Source: Aulostomus chinensis (Eukaryota > Chordata > Actinopteri > Syngnathiformes > Aulostomidae). From it: a stretch of 64,000 bases of DNA. Positions 46,777 through 58,989 of this stretch are shown here, one piece after another. Position 1 is the stretch's first letter, and each line of letters opens with the position of its first letter. Location of the stretch: contig JBBMOA010000021.1 of NCBI GenBank assembly GCA_037954235.1, forward strand, positions 22,104,125-22,168,124, given 5' to 3'. Under the pieces are notes generated by a model. That model made no database searches. It saw only the letters and a list, made by a program, of their open reading frames with translations, and was not told the DNA's origin. Made by a program: the position numbers and the translations under genes.

Positions 46777-47025
46777 ATAAATGAATGGACAACCATTCAC
46801 ACTCACAGCCACACCTACGGTCAATTTAGAGTCTGGATTAACCTGGTCCCCTCTTGATGTCTTTGGACTGTGGGAGGAAGCTGGAGTACCAGAGAGAACC
46901 CACGCAGGCACAGGGAGAACATGGAGACTCACCCAGAAAGATCATGTGCTCAAACTGGGACATGAACCCGGAACCTTCTTGCTGTGAGGTGACAGTGCTG
47001 ACCACTGCACCACCATGCAGCCTGG
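46777..47025 (-). repeat. SINE family A, 5' part (minus strand)
   Basis: Runs from 'acaaccattcacactcacag' to the complement of the head at about 47025 ('ctgcaccaccatgcagcc'). With the preceding fragment it forms a head-to-head fold-back pair. The TGGA tail is missing. Confidence 0.8.
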
Positions 47026-50000
47026 GCTAAATTCAACAAAGGTAAAAACCTTACACTTTTTAGTAAAACCATTCATTTGCATCCACTTATAAATGTGCTA
47101 ATGTAGAATTATCCCTAAATTTCAATTGGTAGTATTTGTGTTTCAGCTACATCAAGCTTATATATTTAGGTGTATTACTGTATACAACATACAGTGTGGC
47201 TTCAACATAAAGCCTGCATGGACAAACATCACCTTTTACCTCAAAGGAGGCTCCCACCTGTGGCTCAGACCCGCAGCGTTACTGGTTTAGGACCTGGTTT
47301 TGTAGCTTACGCTGAGATAAATGACATTATAATGTCCAAAGGTCTCCATTTTATATCAGATGCAGGATGGAGGACTTTGAAAACACGATGAATTACTTGG
47401 AATGACAAAAATCCTACTTTTTTAAGTGCTTCTCTCAATGTACTGCACGCCCAGCTGAACTGAGTCATGTGAGTGCACTTCCTTCATGTGTGGTCATGTG
47501 ACTCCTCTTGTTCATTGTTACCCAGATACAGTGGGAGGCTTACTTCAGCCACTGGCTCTCACTACCCCGGTCTCACCTGCTCCATCACATGATATCTGCA
47601 GGCCACAGTTGCCTGACACATGCTGCATGCCTGGTTGTTGCTGGTGGGGACTTGCTTCCTGCTGCGTTTCTGTCACTGTGTTCACTGATCACTTCAGTTC
47701 ACTGTAGGATCCAACACAGGTGCTGGCTGATCCCCTTGGGTGGGGACTGGTTTCTGCAGGTGTCATGCTGGCGAGGAGGTGTTTATTTACATTCAAATAT
47801 GAATATAGGTTACACAGCATTATTGTCTGTTGGCAAGCTTGACGGGTTCAGGTTGTCAGTGCTGTGGCTCAGTAGTTATGACAGGAGGTGAGGGGGGGTC
47901 CTTAACTGATCCTGGGTCTGCTGGGGAGTCACAGGTCCAGCAATCCAGCTGATTTATTAACAAGCTGCTTGAGGGATTATAGCATCTGCATAAAACATTG
48001 AGGGCATGGTTGGTTTTGTTGCACCACAAACACACAATCAAATGTTTATTTACTGCAGATCTGAACATTGAGCCCTTTATTGATTCAGCAAAGACGAATA
48101 CGCAACCAGGTGTAGAGAGTAGTCATTCATATTTCATGTATATTATCATTTGTTACAAGCACATGAACTATCAGTATGAAACAAGCTCACAGGAAAAAGA
48201 TATTTCAACATTCGCTCTGTTGATTGGCCCCCAGCCACCCCCACCCTCTTTCCTCTTGTCTTTGTGATCTGTCTCATATTCCCACTGCTTGACTCTTTAC
48301 AGCCAGCCATAAACAATAAGCAGGGAGTCTATCTTTGTGCCTACCAGCACAGCAGCAGCGTCTCCAGGGGTGGTCTAATTAATGCAAGGGATTATTGCCG
48401 GGTCCCTGGGCTGAGGCTCAGCCCTGCTGTATCCGAATAGAGTCATTATGGGAGGTAATGAACAGGGTGAGCAATGAGTTTTTGGCCGACTTTGCAAGGG
48501 GCTGCCTCAAATGTCAAATCCACAATGTAATCACTTTGTGGCACTGGGGATGCACTTTGTTTTTGCGTGTCTAGTGGCGTGGAAACTAGATGGTGTAATG
48601 AATGGACTTGCGTTTACCACTGAATCAGATTTTAACTGCAGCAGGATAATTCCTGTAGCTGACCTGGGCGGGCGGGTGGGGGGGGGGGCACCTTAAAGGT
48701 CGGTCCACCTGAGAAGAACACACCAACTTTTTGAAAAATCCACTCATTTCCCAAGAAAGGACAGTATCTTGTGGGCTGGTGCCTGTTAGCTTAGCGTGAT
48801 GAATGGTCATAACTGGGGATTGAAGCAGACCTCTGTCAAAACAATCAAATACATTCTTCTCCAAAACTGGCTTTATCTTTATTAATGTTACGAGGGATGG
48901 ACAAAATATTCGCTATTATGAGATAGTGTTATTTCAAAACAACATATTTAACTATTACTTTTTGATCTCCCACTGTTTTTTTTAAGATTAGTTCTGGATT
49001 AAAGTTTTTGCATTTCAATTATAGTCAAACTGTTGTTTTTGCCACAAGTATTTTCACACAGAAATACAAACATTATTTAGCAAACCTTGTCTATTTGGAA
49101 CAGATAGATGAGACTAGATAAGGAATTGTTATGTGACTGTGTGTTGCTTCAATGGATTAATGCTTAGTATAAATATCTATAGGCTTTGTCTGCTTCGAGA
49201 GCTTCAGTGCCAGTTCACATGCTGCTACGCATCCTCACTGAAAAAATCAGACAGCAGGTTCCTAGGAAACAGCTGGTGGCCCACATCAACGAGGTCCACT
49301 CTCTGGAGAGAGAATGTCGCCCTGTGTGTGATGGATGTCTGGAATGGCCACAATGTACGATATACAATATATGTTTCAATTTTATTTTATTACCCATTTA
49401 TTTCCAGCTATACAAAGGGGAATGAAGGATGAAGAGACCTAAGAGTGCGCTTTGTGTGTCAGTGCCCAAATGAGCCCCCTTCGCCTCGCGGAGTGATATC
49501 CAGATAAGGTCATGTGCATCACGCTGCAGGTGCAGGTGATTCCCCTCCACACAGTCTGTTCGAAAAGACATTTGTCTGTTTGTGTCATTGCTCCTCAATC
49601 TTCTCTGAAAAGGGAAGATCATCATCACGGGAGGAGTAATCCATCATTTTTTTCCTGAAGAATGAGCTGGCACCATTTGCTTGAATCCAGTATTGACTGT
49701 GTGCCATAATATTGTCATCAACTCAGCTTGGTTTTTGAGGAGTTTTCTTCTTCAGATATTGACCTTCAAATAGCATAAACTGTACACAAACAAGTTCTGT
49801 ATGCAGCAATGGCATCGCTGAGGTTTGTAGGAGCTCATTTCAGACCACAGCAGTGCTACACACTAATGCTGCAGTGCACTGCTGTGTCCATGCTTGACTC
49901 AGTGTGTAGGAAGATGTGTAATCAGTCTCCTTTTGCCATCATAGTACATCCTTCTGAAATAAGAACATTTTCATCATGTTTTATTGGTTTTGTACCTTCT

Positions 50001-50087
50001 TTCTGTGTTTTTGTTGAATGTAGATCTCGAGAGAATTAGCTGCTACCACTGGGGCAGCTAATGGGAATCTGGAACAAACTAAACTAA
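47026..50087. other. Non-coding stretch; one weak exon candidate
   Basis: No supported gene. About 48280-48560 has a conserved-element-like texture. A possible exon at about 49207-49370 is described under findings. A G-rich patch lies at 48668-48690. Confidence 0.4.
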
Positions 50088-50445
50088 ACATCATCCATCT
50101 GTCCATCCACCCATCCATCCGTCCCTCTGTCCATCCACCCATCCATCTTCTTCTGCTTATCTGGGGTTGGATCATGGGGGCAGCTGCCTAAGCAGAGACA
50201 CCCAGACTTCCCTCTCCCTGGCTACTTCATCCAGCTCTTAAGGGGGATACGGAAGTGTTCCCAGGACAGCTGAGAGACACGGTCTTTGTCCTACCGTTTG
50301 GACTTGCCCGGAACACCGCCCCAGGGAGGTGTCTGGGAGGCATCCTGAATAGATGCTCATGCCACCCACTCCGACTCTTCTTGATGTGGAGGTGCAGCAG
50401 ATCTATTCTCAGCTCCTACTGTACATCATACACAACATTGGAAAT
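50088..50445 (-). mobile_element. Rex3-like LINE 3' fragment (minus strand)
   Basis: The left end is (CCAT)n-like, i.e. a GATG-type 3' tail on the minus strand. The body ('cccagacttccctctccctg', 'ggcatcctgaatagatgctc') is a diverged match to the 3' end of the larger Rex3 copy (about 52395-52630). About 280 bp of body are left, with no intact frame. Confidence 0.75.
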
Positions 50446-52195
50446 TCCCTGTTGAACCAGAGGTCAACATGCTAAATTGTGGGTTCTGGCTTGGTGATCA
50501 CAAGGGTTCCACACCGAAAGACACCATCTGATCCCCTCTCTTGCATGGGTGTGCTCCAAATCATGTCAATGACAGTTTGTAAAAATAACTTTTTTATTGA
50601 GATAAATGTTTCATCCCACCGATAAAATGAATTTCTGCACTTATAAAACATATTCATAGGTGCCACAGAGGCCTTTATGAACATGTTTTGATATTAGAAC
50701 TGGAACATGGTTATGAACATTTCCTCAACTCTCTGTCTTCACTGAAATATAAAATACTTCCTAAACAGTGATTCTTTAGCACACTAGTGTACAGTCTCAT
50801 TGTCCTGTGTGGATAATTATTTTTGAACATGTAGCTTATTGTATGTTATAATGTGTGACGGAGGACAGATGTGTCCGTCTCTGATTTGTAAACCCTTGCA
50901 GGAACAAATCCAGTCCAACCATATGCAGAATTCACACAAAACTAGCTGCAGTGACACTCAAGTTGAAATGTTGATTATTACCACATGGGGGTATCATCAT
51001 ATGTGCATTGTAGTCACAGCTGCATGCAGAACTGGCTGTGTATCAGCTTATTGGAGCCATTGTATGGTAACAATGATGTGACATGAGTATTTCTATTATT
51101 TTCAATGCTTGGTTGACAACAGCTGCTTGACTCTCCAAAGACAGAATGTGTTTTGTGTTTTGGGGCACAGCTCTGGGTGCACCAGAGTCTCCATTTTAGC
51201 TGCAATCCACAATGTCATCATGTGAGATAAAACACAGCAGTGCCTGGAGAGGCAAACACATTTCCTACCGAGCGTTAACTTAACTTCCCTCCATGTGGAT
51301 TTTAGTCTCGACATGATCGTGTTTTTTCATGAATCAGTTTGGTTTTAATTAGGAATAGCAAACTTCTACCCAAACATAGCAGTGTGTTTTTATCTGAACC
51401 AGTCCACAAACTTGTAAGATGAGCATATGTCCAAACCCAAGACTGTGCATTTGTGCATACAGACATATAGATGCTAATGCATCTAAGGCATCCTTGGCAT
51501 TTCATCAGGACGGGGAGAGTTATTCAAGTATATAGCACATATACCAAGTGCAGCTTTCAGCCCTGCAGCGTGGAACATGACAACAGCTGGCTGCTGCTAC
51601 AGGTCAGGGTTGATGAGAGTGGGCCAGTAAATCAAAATAATGTGCTTAATGTGCATTGCTAACATATAAACTGTTAATATAGCCTGCCATGATTCCCAAA
51701 CTGGGGTATACACACTTACATCAGGTGGCATGCCAAAAAGTCTGTAATATCCTCTTAATCCTCCATTGACATAAAGCAGTGTTTTATGCTTTTATGCTTT
51801 GTCCCACCTGCATTCTGCAAAGACCCACTCCTCTGATTAGCTCTGACCCTGACCCTTCCCAAGACCAAACACACCAAGTACTAGTTAGTCAGAGGCAGTG
51901 TAGGGCTGCAGGTGTGTCCATTGAGGAGGCTCACTGACAGTAGCAGGCCTACATCCATTTCCTCGCTGATGTTCCATTTCTGTCCCTGACAGTGCTAGCA
52001 TTATTGTAGGGATGCTTACCTAGCCACCGATGCCGCTAGTGCCATCGATTGACGCTAATGTACATTTTGATGTGTGTGATTCTAAAAAGCTTTCTGCCGT
52101 GCATCTCGGTCATAACAACTGTGCTGGCATTTCAGTGGCACTCAGCTGGCGTGGTGGTGCCCTGCCTGAGCTGTGGAAGTAACATTACCCACTGT
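50446..52195. other. Non-coding stretch
   Basis: No supported gene or recognised repeat. Confidence 0.45.
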
Positions 52196-52321
52196 ATCCT
52201 GTGTGTGGGAGCCTGTACTGGGTGTGCACTAACTGTCTACTGGGTCAGTACAGAGTGTGTACTGAGTGTACTCTGAGTATGTACTGAGTGTATACTTAGT
52301 GTGTACTGCGTGTGAACTGAG
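52196..52321. repeat. Minisatellite of 'gtgtactga' units, left part
   Basis: Degenerate units of about 10 bp (gtgtactgag, gtatactta and so on). It is interrupted at 52321 and resumes at 56228-56263 after the LTR. Confidence 0.8.
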
Positions 52322-52363
52322 TGTTGTGCCAACTCAACCAGGTCAAGAGATTAATTCAGAGAT

Positions 52364-54674
52364 CGTCGGCGTCGTCGTCCTCCGCTTCATCCGGTGGGTC
52401 CGGGTCACGGGGGAAGCAGTCTCAGCAAGGAAGCCCAGACTGCCCTCTCCCCAGCCACTCCAACCAGCTCTTCCGGGAGGATCCCGAGGCGTTCCCAAGC
52501 CAGCCGAGAGATATAATCCCTCCATCGTGTCCTGGGTCGGGAGGTGTCCAGGAGGCATCCTCACCAGATACCCGAACCACCTCAACTGGCTCCTCTCGAC
52601 ATGGAGGAGCAGCAGCTCCACTCTGAGTCCCTCCCAAATGACTGAGCTTCTCACCCTATCTCTAAGGGAGAGCCCAGCCACCCTGCGGAGGAAACTCATT
52701 TCGGCCGCTTGTATTCGCGATCTTGTTCTGTCGGTCATTACCCAAAGCTCATGACCATAGGTGAGGGTTGGAACGTAGATTGACTGGTAAATCGAGAGCC
52801 TCGCCTTTTGGCTAAGCTCCCTCTTCACCACAACAGACTGGTTTAGCACCTGCAAGACTGCCCAATCTGCCTGTCAATCTCCCGCTCCATCTTACCCTCA
52901 CTTGTGATCAAGACCCCGAGATACTTAAACTCCTCCACCTAAGGTAAGACCTCCCCCCCGCCCCGGAGAGGGCAAACCACCCTTTTCCGGCTGAGGACCA
53001 TGGCCTCAGACTTGGAGGTGCTGATTCTCATCCTAGCCGCTTCACATTCGGCTGCAAACTGTCCCAGCAAGAGTTGGAGGTGGTGGCCCGATGGCGCTAA
53101 GAGGACTACATCATGCGCAAACAGCAAAAACGACACCCTCCTGCCACCAAACTCCAACCCCTCCACCACCCGGCTGCGCCTAGAAATTCTGTCCATAAAA
53201 GTTATGAACAGAACCGGTGACAAAGGGCAGCCTTAGCGGAGTCCAACCCTCAGTGGGAACAAGTCCGACTTACTACCGGCCACGCGGACCAGACTCTCAC
53301 TTCTCCGGTAGAATGACCGAATGGCCCTTTGTAAAGGGCCATCCACCCCATACTCCCGGAGTACCCCCCACAGGATGCTCCTGGGAACACGGTCGTAAGC
53401 CTTCTCCAAGTCCACAAAGCACATGTGGACTGGTTGGGCAAACTCCCATGCCCCCTCCAGCACCCTAGCGAGGGTGAAGAGCTGATCCACGGTTCCTTCC
53501 CCCCCTGAGGCGACGGACGGTTTGCCAGAACCTTTTCGGAGCCGACCGATAGTCGTTCTCCATGGCCTCACCGAACTCTTCCCACGCCCGAGTTTTTGCC
53601 TTGGCGACCGCCACAGCTGCACACCGCTTGGCCTGCCGGTACCGGTCGGCTGCCTCTGGAGACCCACAGGCCAGCCATGCCCTGTAAGCCTCCTTCTTCA
53701 GCCTGACGACTCCCCTCACCTCTGGTGTCCACCAGCGGGTTCGGGGATTTTCGCCGCGGCCGGCCCCAGCAGCCTTGCGGCCACAGCTCACAGCAGTGTC
53801 TTCCCCTGCCATCTGATCCAACTCACCACCAGATGGTGATCAGTTGACAGCTCAGCTCCTCTCTTCACCCGAGTGTCCAGAACATGCGGTTGCTGGTCAA
53901 ATGATACGACTATAAATTCGATCATAGACCTGCGACCTAGGGTGTCCTGGTGCCATGTGCACCGGTGGGCATCCTTATGTACGAACATGGTGTTTGTTAT
54001 GGACAAACTGCGACTTGCACAGTAGTCCAATAACTGAACACCACTCGGGTTCAGGTCGGGCCTGCCGTTCCTCCCAATCACACCCCTCTAGGTCATGCTG
54101 TCGTTGCCCACGTGAGCGTTGAAGTCTCCCAGTAGGACAATGGAGTCCCCAGCTGGGGCACCATACAGTACCCTTCCCAAGGACTCCAAAAAGGGTGGGT
54201 ACTCTGAACTGGTGTTCGGCACATATGCGCAGACCACCGTCAGGACCCATTCCCCGACCTGAAGGCGCAGGGAAGCAACCCTTTCGTCCACCGGGGTAAA
54301 CCCCAACATACAGGCAGAGAGTCTAGGGGCAACCAAAAAGCCCACCCCCGCCCTCCGCCTCTCACCTGGAGCAACTCCAGCAAAAGAAAAAGTCCAACCC
54401 CTCTCAAGGACTCCCAGGCGCTTGCCTTCGAGCCCCCACCCCAGGCCTGGCTCCAGGGCGGGGCCCAAGTGCCCCTCCGGGCAGGGTACACATCGCACTT
54501 GACGTTTCTTCCATGAGGGGGTCTGTTGAACCGTTCTTTGTCTGGCCCTTTGCCTAGGACCAGTCTGCCTTGGGTGACCCTACCAGGGGCAAAATGCCCC
54601 CGACAGCATAGCTCCTAGGGTCACTAGGGCACTCAAACTCCTCCACCACGATAAGGTGACGGTTCCAGGAGGAG
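52364..54674 (-). pseudogene. Rex3-type RTE LINE, decayed (minus strand)
   Basis: A 2,311-bp insertion flanked by an exact 12-bp duplication taattcagagat (52352-52363 and 54675-54686). On the minus strand, order 5' to 3': apurinic-type endonuclease (GDFNAHVG near 54120, preceded by the VCAYVPN block), a linker region rich in Arg/Ala, RT with AYDRVPRSILW (near 53400), PLSPVL at the next frame break, and the active site FAHDVVLL (near 53130), where the usual FADD/YADD has lost an Asp. It ends with the conserved 'LLLLHVERSQLRWFG' C-terminal block and a short GAC-type tail. At least five frame changes or stops break the ORF. Rex3 identity rests on the phrase 'cggtgacaaagggcagcct' (53215-53233) that I know from fish Rex3. 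5'-truncated relative to full Rex3. Confidence 0.88.
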
Positions 54675-54820
54675 TAATTCAGAGATGTGACAATTAATCC
54701 AGCTGAAGAAAGGACTTTCGGCCTGTGAGGCCTAACACCCCTGTCTGAAGCCTGCATTTGAGTTACCACATGTTCTTGAAACAAAGGGTCATAAAAAGGG
54801 GGGCTCACTCTGGCCATTGA

Positions 54821-54834
54821 CCCCCCCCCCCCCC
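54821..54834. repeat. 14-C homopolymer in the LTR
   Basis: Fourteen C in a row just upstream of the LTR promoter region; prone to length error in assemblies. Confidence 0.9.
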
Positions 54835-55597
54835 TTAAGAATTCGTGCTTGCTTGACCGGAAGTTCGCGTGATGCACTGCTATTGGCTGAGAGCCAGTCC
54901 CATCCCAAGGGAAGTGACATCACCACATAAAATTCAGAGCAAAGAAGGTTTGATCTCTTCGGTGCTTTTCAAGCTCTTCGGTTTGCTCAACCTCTTCTGT
55001 TCTCTTCGGCTCTCCTCTTCGGACCTCGAGCTGGCAGTACAGCGACAGCAGAGAACTCCTCAAAGGACACCTCTCCCCCCCTGTCCACTCATCCAGAGAA
55101 GCCACCATTGAGCTACGCAATCTGCATGAACTGGTCCCTGGTGAAAGAAAGCTTGTTCCAGCTTCTTCACCTTTCTATCTGTAACTCCAGCAGACCTTGC
55201 AGGCTGCCCCGCTGCTGCTCTGCTGCCCTCCGAACCAAGCCAACCCACACTCTGGATCAACAAAATCAAAACCCTTACCGCTTCACCGGGTGAAGTAAGG
55301 ATTCCTTTAACTAGTGTGTTGTATAATGTCTATGAATGTACTGTTTATGCGACGGAAGTCCTGTAATTAGCAGATACTATTACATAGCATTACACAGTAG
55401 TTATTGATGTTAGTTATTTATAACCGTAACATTTCAAGGTGTTACCTGTTATGAATTCTGCACAAGTGTGTTAACACACACATTTTTGGGTTCACCTCTG
55501 TCCTTTCCTCTCTCTATCTCTCTCTCTCTCCCTTCCGCTACGCGCTCAGCTTAGTAATTAACACTCCACATTTTATAACTCCACGGTACTAACTAGC

Positions 55598-55690
55598 GGC
55601 TAGCTAGCCTCAGCTAACAAGCCTCAGCTAACTAGCCTCAGCTAACTAGCCTAGCTGCTAGCTTAGCTGCTAGCTTAGCTGTTAGCCCCG
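55598..55690. repeat. Minisatellite of 'agctaactagcct' type in the LTR
   Basis: Four to six degenerate units (agctaactagcctc, agctgctagctt) within the transcribed part of the long LTR. Confidence 0.8.
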
Positions 55691-55749
55691 CTGCGACGCT
55701 AACTGGTTACTAGGCAACCAGGCTCCCCCTCCCCTCCTCATTCTCTCTT

Positions 55750-55750
<1 letters not shown>

Positions 55751-55806
<56 letters not shown>
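55751..55806. repeat. (CA)n microsatellite in the LTR
   Basis: About 56 bp of pure CA, located between the LTR promoter and its AATAAA. Confidence 0.95.
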
Positions 55807-55807
<1 letters not shown>

Positions 55808-56227
55808 TATCACTTTGTATCTTTTAGTGAGATAAACCGTTTTACCAACGTGTTGCTGATTGATTGATGCATTGTGTTAATAAATACATTTTTATTTTTA
55901 TAAGAGAGAAATCGTTGTGTCTTTTGTGTACGAACATGTGGTCACGTGTCTAAGCAATAGCCAGTGCTCGGATCTCATCCTTCCAACATCAGAGCTGTCC
56001 CTAGGTAGTTAATGTTACAAAATATTGACTGTTTAGTAGATAAACTCTGTTCGAGACTGATAACTGTTACAAGTTTGGTCGTATTTTAGTTTCCCTGAAC
56101 TCATTAGGGTGGTGCCCCGAATAATTAATATTTAATATTAATTAGTAATTTATTTAATAATTGATAATTATATCCATAATTATCGATTATCATTAATTTT
56201 GACCAATTCGCTCTTTAGCGCACAACA

Positions 56228-56263
56228 TGAGTGTGTACTGAATATGTACTGAATGTGTACAGC
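56228..56263. repeat. Minisatellite of 'gtgtactga' units, right part
   Basis: Continues the array interrupted at 52321 (tgagtgtgtactgaatatg...). Confidence 0.75.
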
Positions 56264-56427
56264 TATTAAAGATGATTCCATCTTCATTGCCGCTGTCTGC
56301 TGGACACCAGACCTACATAATTCTCCATCATACTGGATGAGAGCATTGATATCAAAGACTGTGCCCAGTTACATATTTTGACATATTTATTGCATAATTC
56401 AGTGTGAATCCTCAGTAAACAATACAT

Positions 56428-56429
<2 letters not shown>

Positions 56430-56494
<65 letters not shown>
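56430..56494. repeat. (TA)n microsatellite
   Basis: About 65 bp of pure TA. Confidence 0.95.
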
Positions 56495-56497
<3 letters not shown>

Positions 56498-57018
56498 TAT
56501 ATCCATAATTGGCTGAGTTCACCAAACTGACACATACAGATGAGAACAAATTCAGATTCATCAACATATTCCAGCAGGTGTGTTTCATGTCTCCTTTTGA
56601 TTGGCTGATGTGTGGCCCCTCCCTCCTCGACTCTGAGGAAACATGGTGTGTCCCCTGCTGGAGCTGAGTAGAGTCACCACACTACTGTAGTTACTTGATT
56701 TTTCTGAAGTGATACTTGGTTAAAAAAGTGTGACAAGCCCTGTTGAGGGGGGAGAGGATCCTGAGACATGGTGCAGCTGCAATGGTTTTGACTGAACAGT
56801 AACAGTGACTTGACAGGAAAACAGTTCCAATGTCACGACCCTCCAACCATAAGATATTCCGTGCGACCAGACTGTTTCGACCCAACATTAGTCACATATT
56901 CTTGGTAATGGTGGTCACATGCATTGTTCATACCACACTTCTGTAATCTCTTTTGTTTCTCTGTTCTTAATTCAAATATTGGTTTATTTTTAAAATTTTC
57001 CATATTTGTTTGAAACTT
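56495..57018. other. Non-coding stretch
   Basis: No supported gene. The last 12 bases (57007-57018) are the left target duplication of the next SINE. Confidence 0.45.
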
Positions 57019-57400
57019 GAGCAGCACGGTGGTGCAGTGGTCAGCACTGTTGCCTCACAGCAAGAAGGTTCCGAGTTCGAGTCGAGTCCTGGCTCAGGCG
57101 AAGGATCTTTCTGTGTGGAATCTGCATGTTCTCCCTGTGCCTGCGAGGGTTCTCTCCGGTACTCCAGCTTCCTCTCACAGTCCAAAGACATGCAAATGGG
57201 AACTAGGCTGATTGATACTCCAAACTGACCGTAGGTATGACTTATTAATGGTCTATGTGCGTTAGCCATTCGATGGACTGGTGACCTGTCCAGGGTGAAC
57301 CCCGCTTCTCGCCCAAAAGCTGCTAGGATTGGCTCCACCCCCCACCCCCCGCGACCCTTAACAGGATAAGAGGTAGACAATGGATGGATGGATGGATGGA
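57019..57400 (+). repeat. SINE family A, full length with intact target duplication
   Basis: tRNA-like head (A-box tggtgcagtgg near 57031, B-box region near 57075 with a change), full body and (TGGA)n tail. Flanked by the exact 12-bp duplication tgtttgaaactt (57007-57018 and 57401-57412). Best reference copy of family A in this window. Confidence 0.93.
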
Positions 57401-57913
57401 TGTTTGAAACTTTTCAACAACTTAAAACAAACATAATATCTTTTTTATTGCAGAGCTGCAGCTCACTGACTCATTCAGCAATGTTCTCTCACAAACCCAC
57501 TGACATTGCTGCTCAAATCTTCTCTTGGAACTTTTAGAAGTACAGGAGACAAAGCTCCTCGTCTAACTGCAGACTTTGTCATTTAGCCACAGTAATTGCT
57601 CCGATTGAGAACATTAAATCTGAAGCTGATACCTACTGTTCTCACTGGGGGAAAATTGCATTGTACAGTATTAGCTCCCTCACCGTTGTGCTGCTGTAAC
57701 TGGAGGAGGGAGGGGGGGCTCATAAAGTGCAGATTGCCAGAGCGCTGATGACAGTCTTAGTGCTGAGGTGAGATGACACATTATGTAAAAGCTGTCCCCT
57801 ATTTCACTCAGGCTAATGTGTCATGGAGGACACATGTGAGTAATGTAAACAACAGCAGATGTTGGGTGCTGGATGGCTGACAAGACACAGCAATACATTC
57901 ACAGTTTCACATT
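57401..57913. other. Non-coding stretch
   Basis: No supported gene; begins with the SINE's right target duplication. Confidence 0.45.
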
Positions 57914-57961
57914 TGTGTGTGTGTGTGTGTGAGTGTGTGTGTGTGTGTTTGTGTGTGTGTG
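57914..57961. repeat. (TG)n microsatellite
   Basis: TG dinucleotides with a few interruptions. Confidence 0.93.
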
Positions 57962-58989
57962 TTTTTGCCATGCTTTACTTTTGTTCTGAGAACAAATGTG
58001 TTTACACACTCACATTGTGGGGACTTGCTTATAACTGGAGGACAAAGCAAATCCCCATAGTTTAAATAATTACATTGAAGCAGGAGACATGCTGCACAGT
58101 AGGGCCAGTAGGACTGAAGGGGACAACATTCACTTGCGGTCCAGCATGCCAGCTCAGATTTGTCCTGAGGATGTCAACTAGGTTCACCACCAGGATTATT
58201 TTTCCCCAGTTCCACGTCTCCTCGTAGGTTATCTTGCATACACACTCAGGCAACAGCTTCACCAGCAACAGCCTGAGGTCAAAAATGAAACGCACTCAGC
58301 GAAGCTCAGTGTGAGACCATTTCATCCAGAAAGGCAGCAAAGTCACATCTGTCAGCTGAGTACCTGTAGTTGTGCTTGCACATTGTTGGATCATTTTAGG
58401 AACAAGCGTCTGGCTGCATCTGGTGATGGCTCGCAGCCAAATATCACGTTGCTGTTTGACCAGTAGACGGCTACTCATGATGGTGGAGGGCCACAGAGCT
58501 GCTTCAGTACCCAGAGCCTGGGTTTGATATGCCATTAAGACCTTTTGTGTCTTTATACAACGGAACTGTGTGAGATGGATGAACTGAATGATGGATGAAT
58601 GGAAGTCAAGCTAGCAGGCCAGGCAAGCTAACACTGACCACCAACAGCTCTTAAGTAATTCACCTGGCAGCTCATCCATGCTGACTGCTGTCCAGTGGTC
58701 TAACAACCTCATGGGCAAGCTGGCTGATGCAGAGGAGACTCAGAACATCAGTAGATGGTTTGGACCCATCCCCACCCTGCTGTTGGGGAATCCCATGGAT
58801 CAGAATTAAGATGTCATCAGAGGAACAAGATAAGACAGGAGTAATTCCACAGGACGGAACGTAGGTGGAATTCCTCCCCCATGTCAGCTCCACTGTACAT
58901 GTCGTTACACACTGAACCAAAGGTGACAAGTTTGCACCCCAAAATGAAGTTCTTCTAGGCTACTTTGTTTAACAAGCACCACATAAAAT
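57962..58989. other. Non-coding stretch with adjoining minus-strand frames
   Basis: Minus-strand frames at 58062-58295, 58296-58535 and 58672-58929 lie end to end. One holds 'LLVKQQRDIWL', faintly like gag-type proteins of fish retroelements. No firm domain; not called as a gene. Confidence 0.3.

Larger units (their letters stand above)
52322..56227 (+). mobile_element. Long solo LTR (about 1.58 kb) split by a Rex3 insertion
   Basis: Starts TGTTGTGC and ends GCACAACA (perfect 8-bp inverted termini), flanked by a 4-bp duplication tgag (52318-52321 and 56228-56231). Removing it restores the minisatellite. Without the Rex3 insert and one duplication copy it is 1,583 bp. Landmarks: attggctgagagcc (54882-54895), a weak TATA-like cataaaa (54926-54932), repeated ctcttcgg motifs after it (54954-55021), AATAAA (55879-55884) and GGTGGTGCCCCG near 56108-56119. 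It has no internal region, hence a solo LTR. Same family as 39880-41723. Confidence 0.82.

Noticed and set aside
53522..53839. Plus-strand frames over the Rex3 region
   Set aside because: The coding strand is minus, as shown by the endonuclease and RT motifs; plus frames are antisense shadows.
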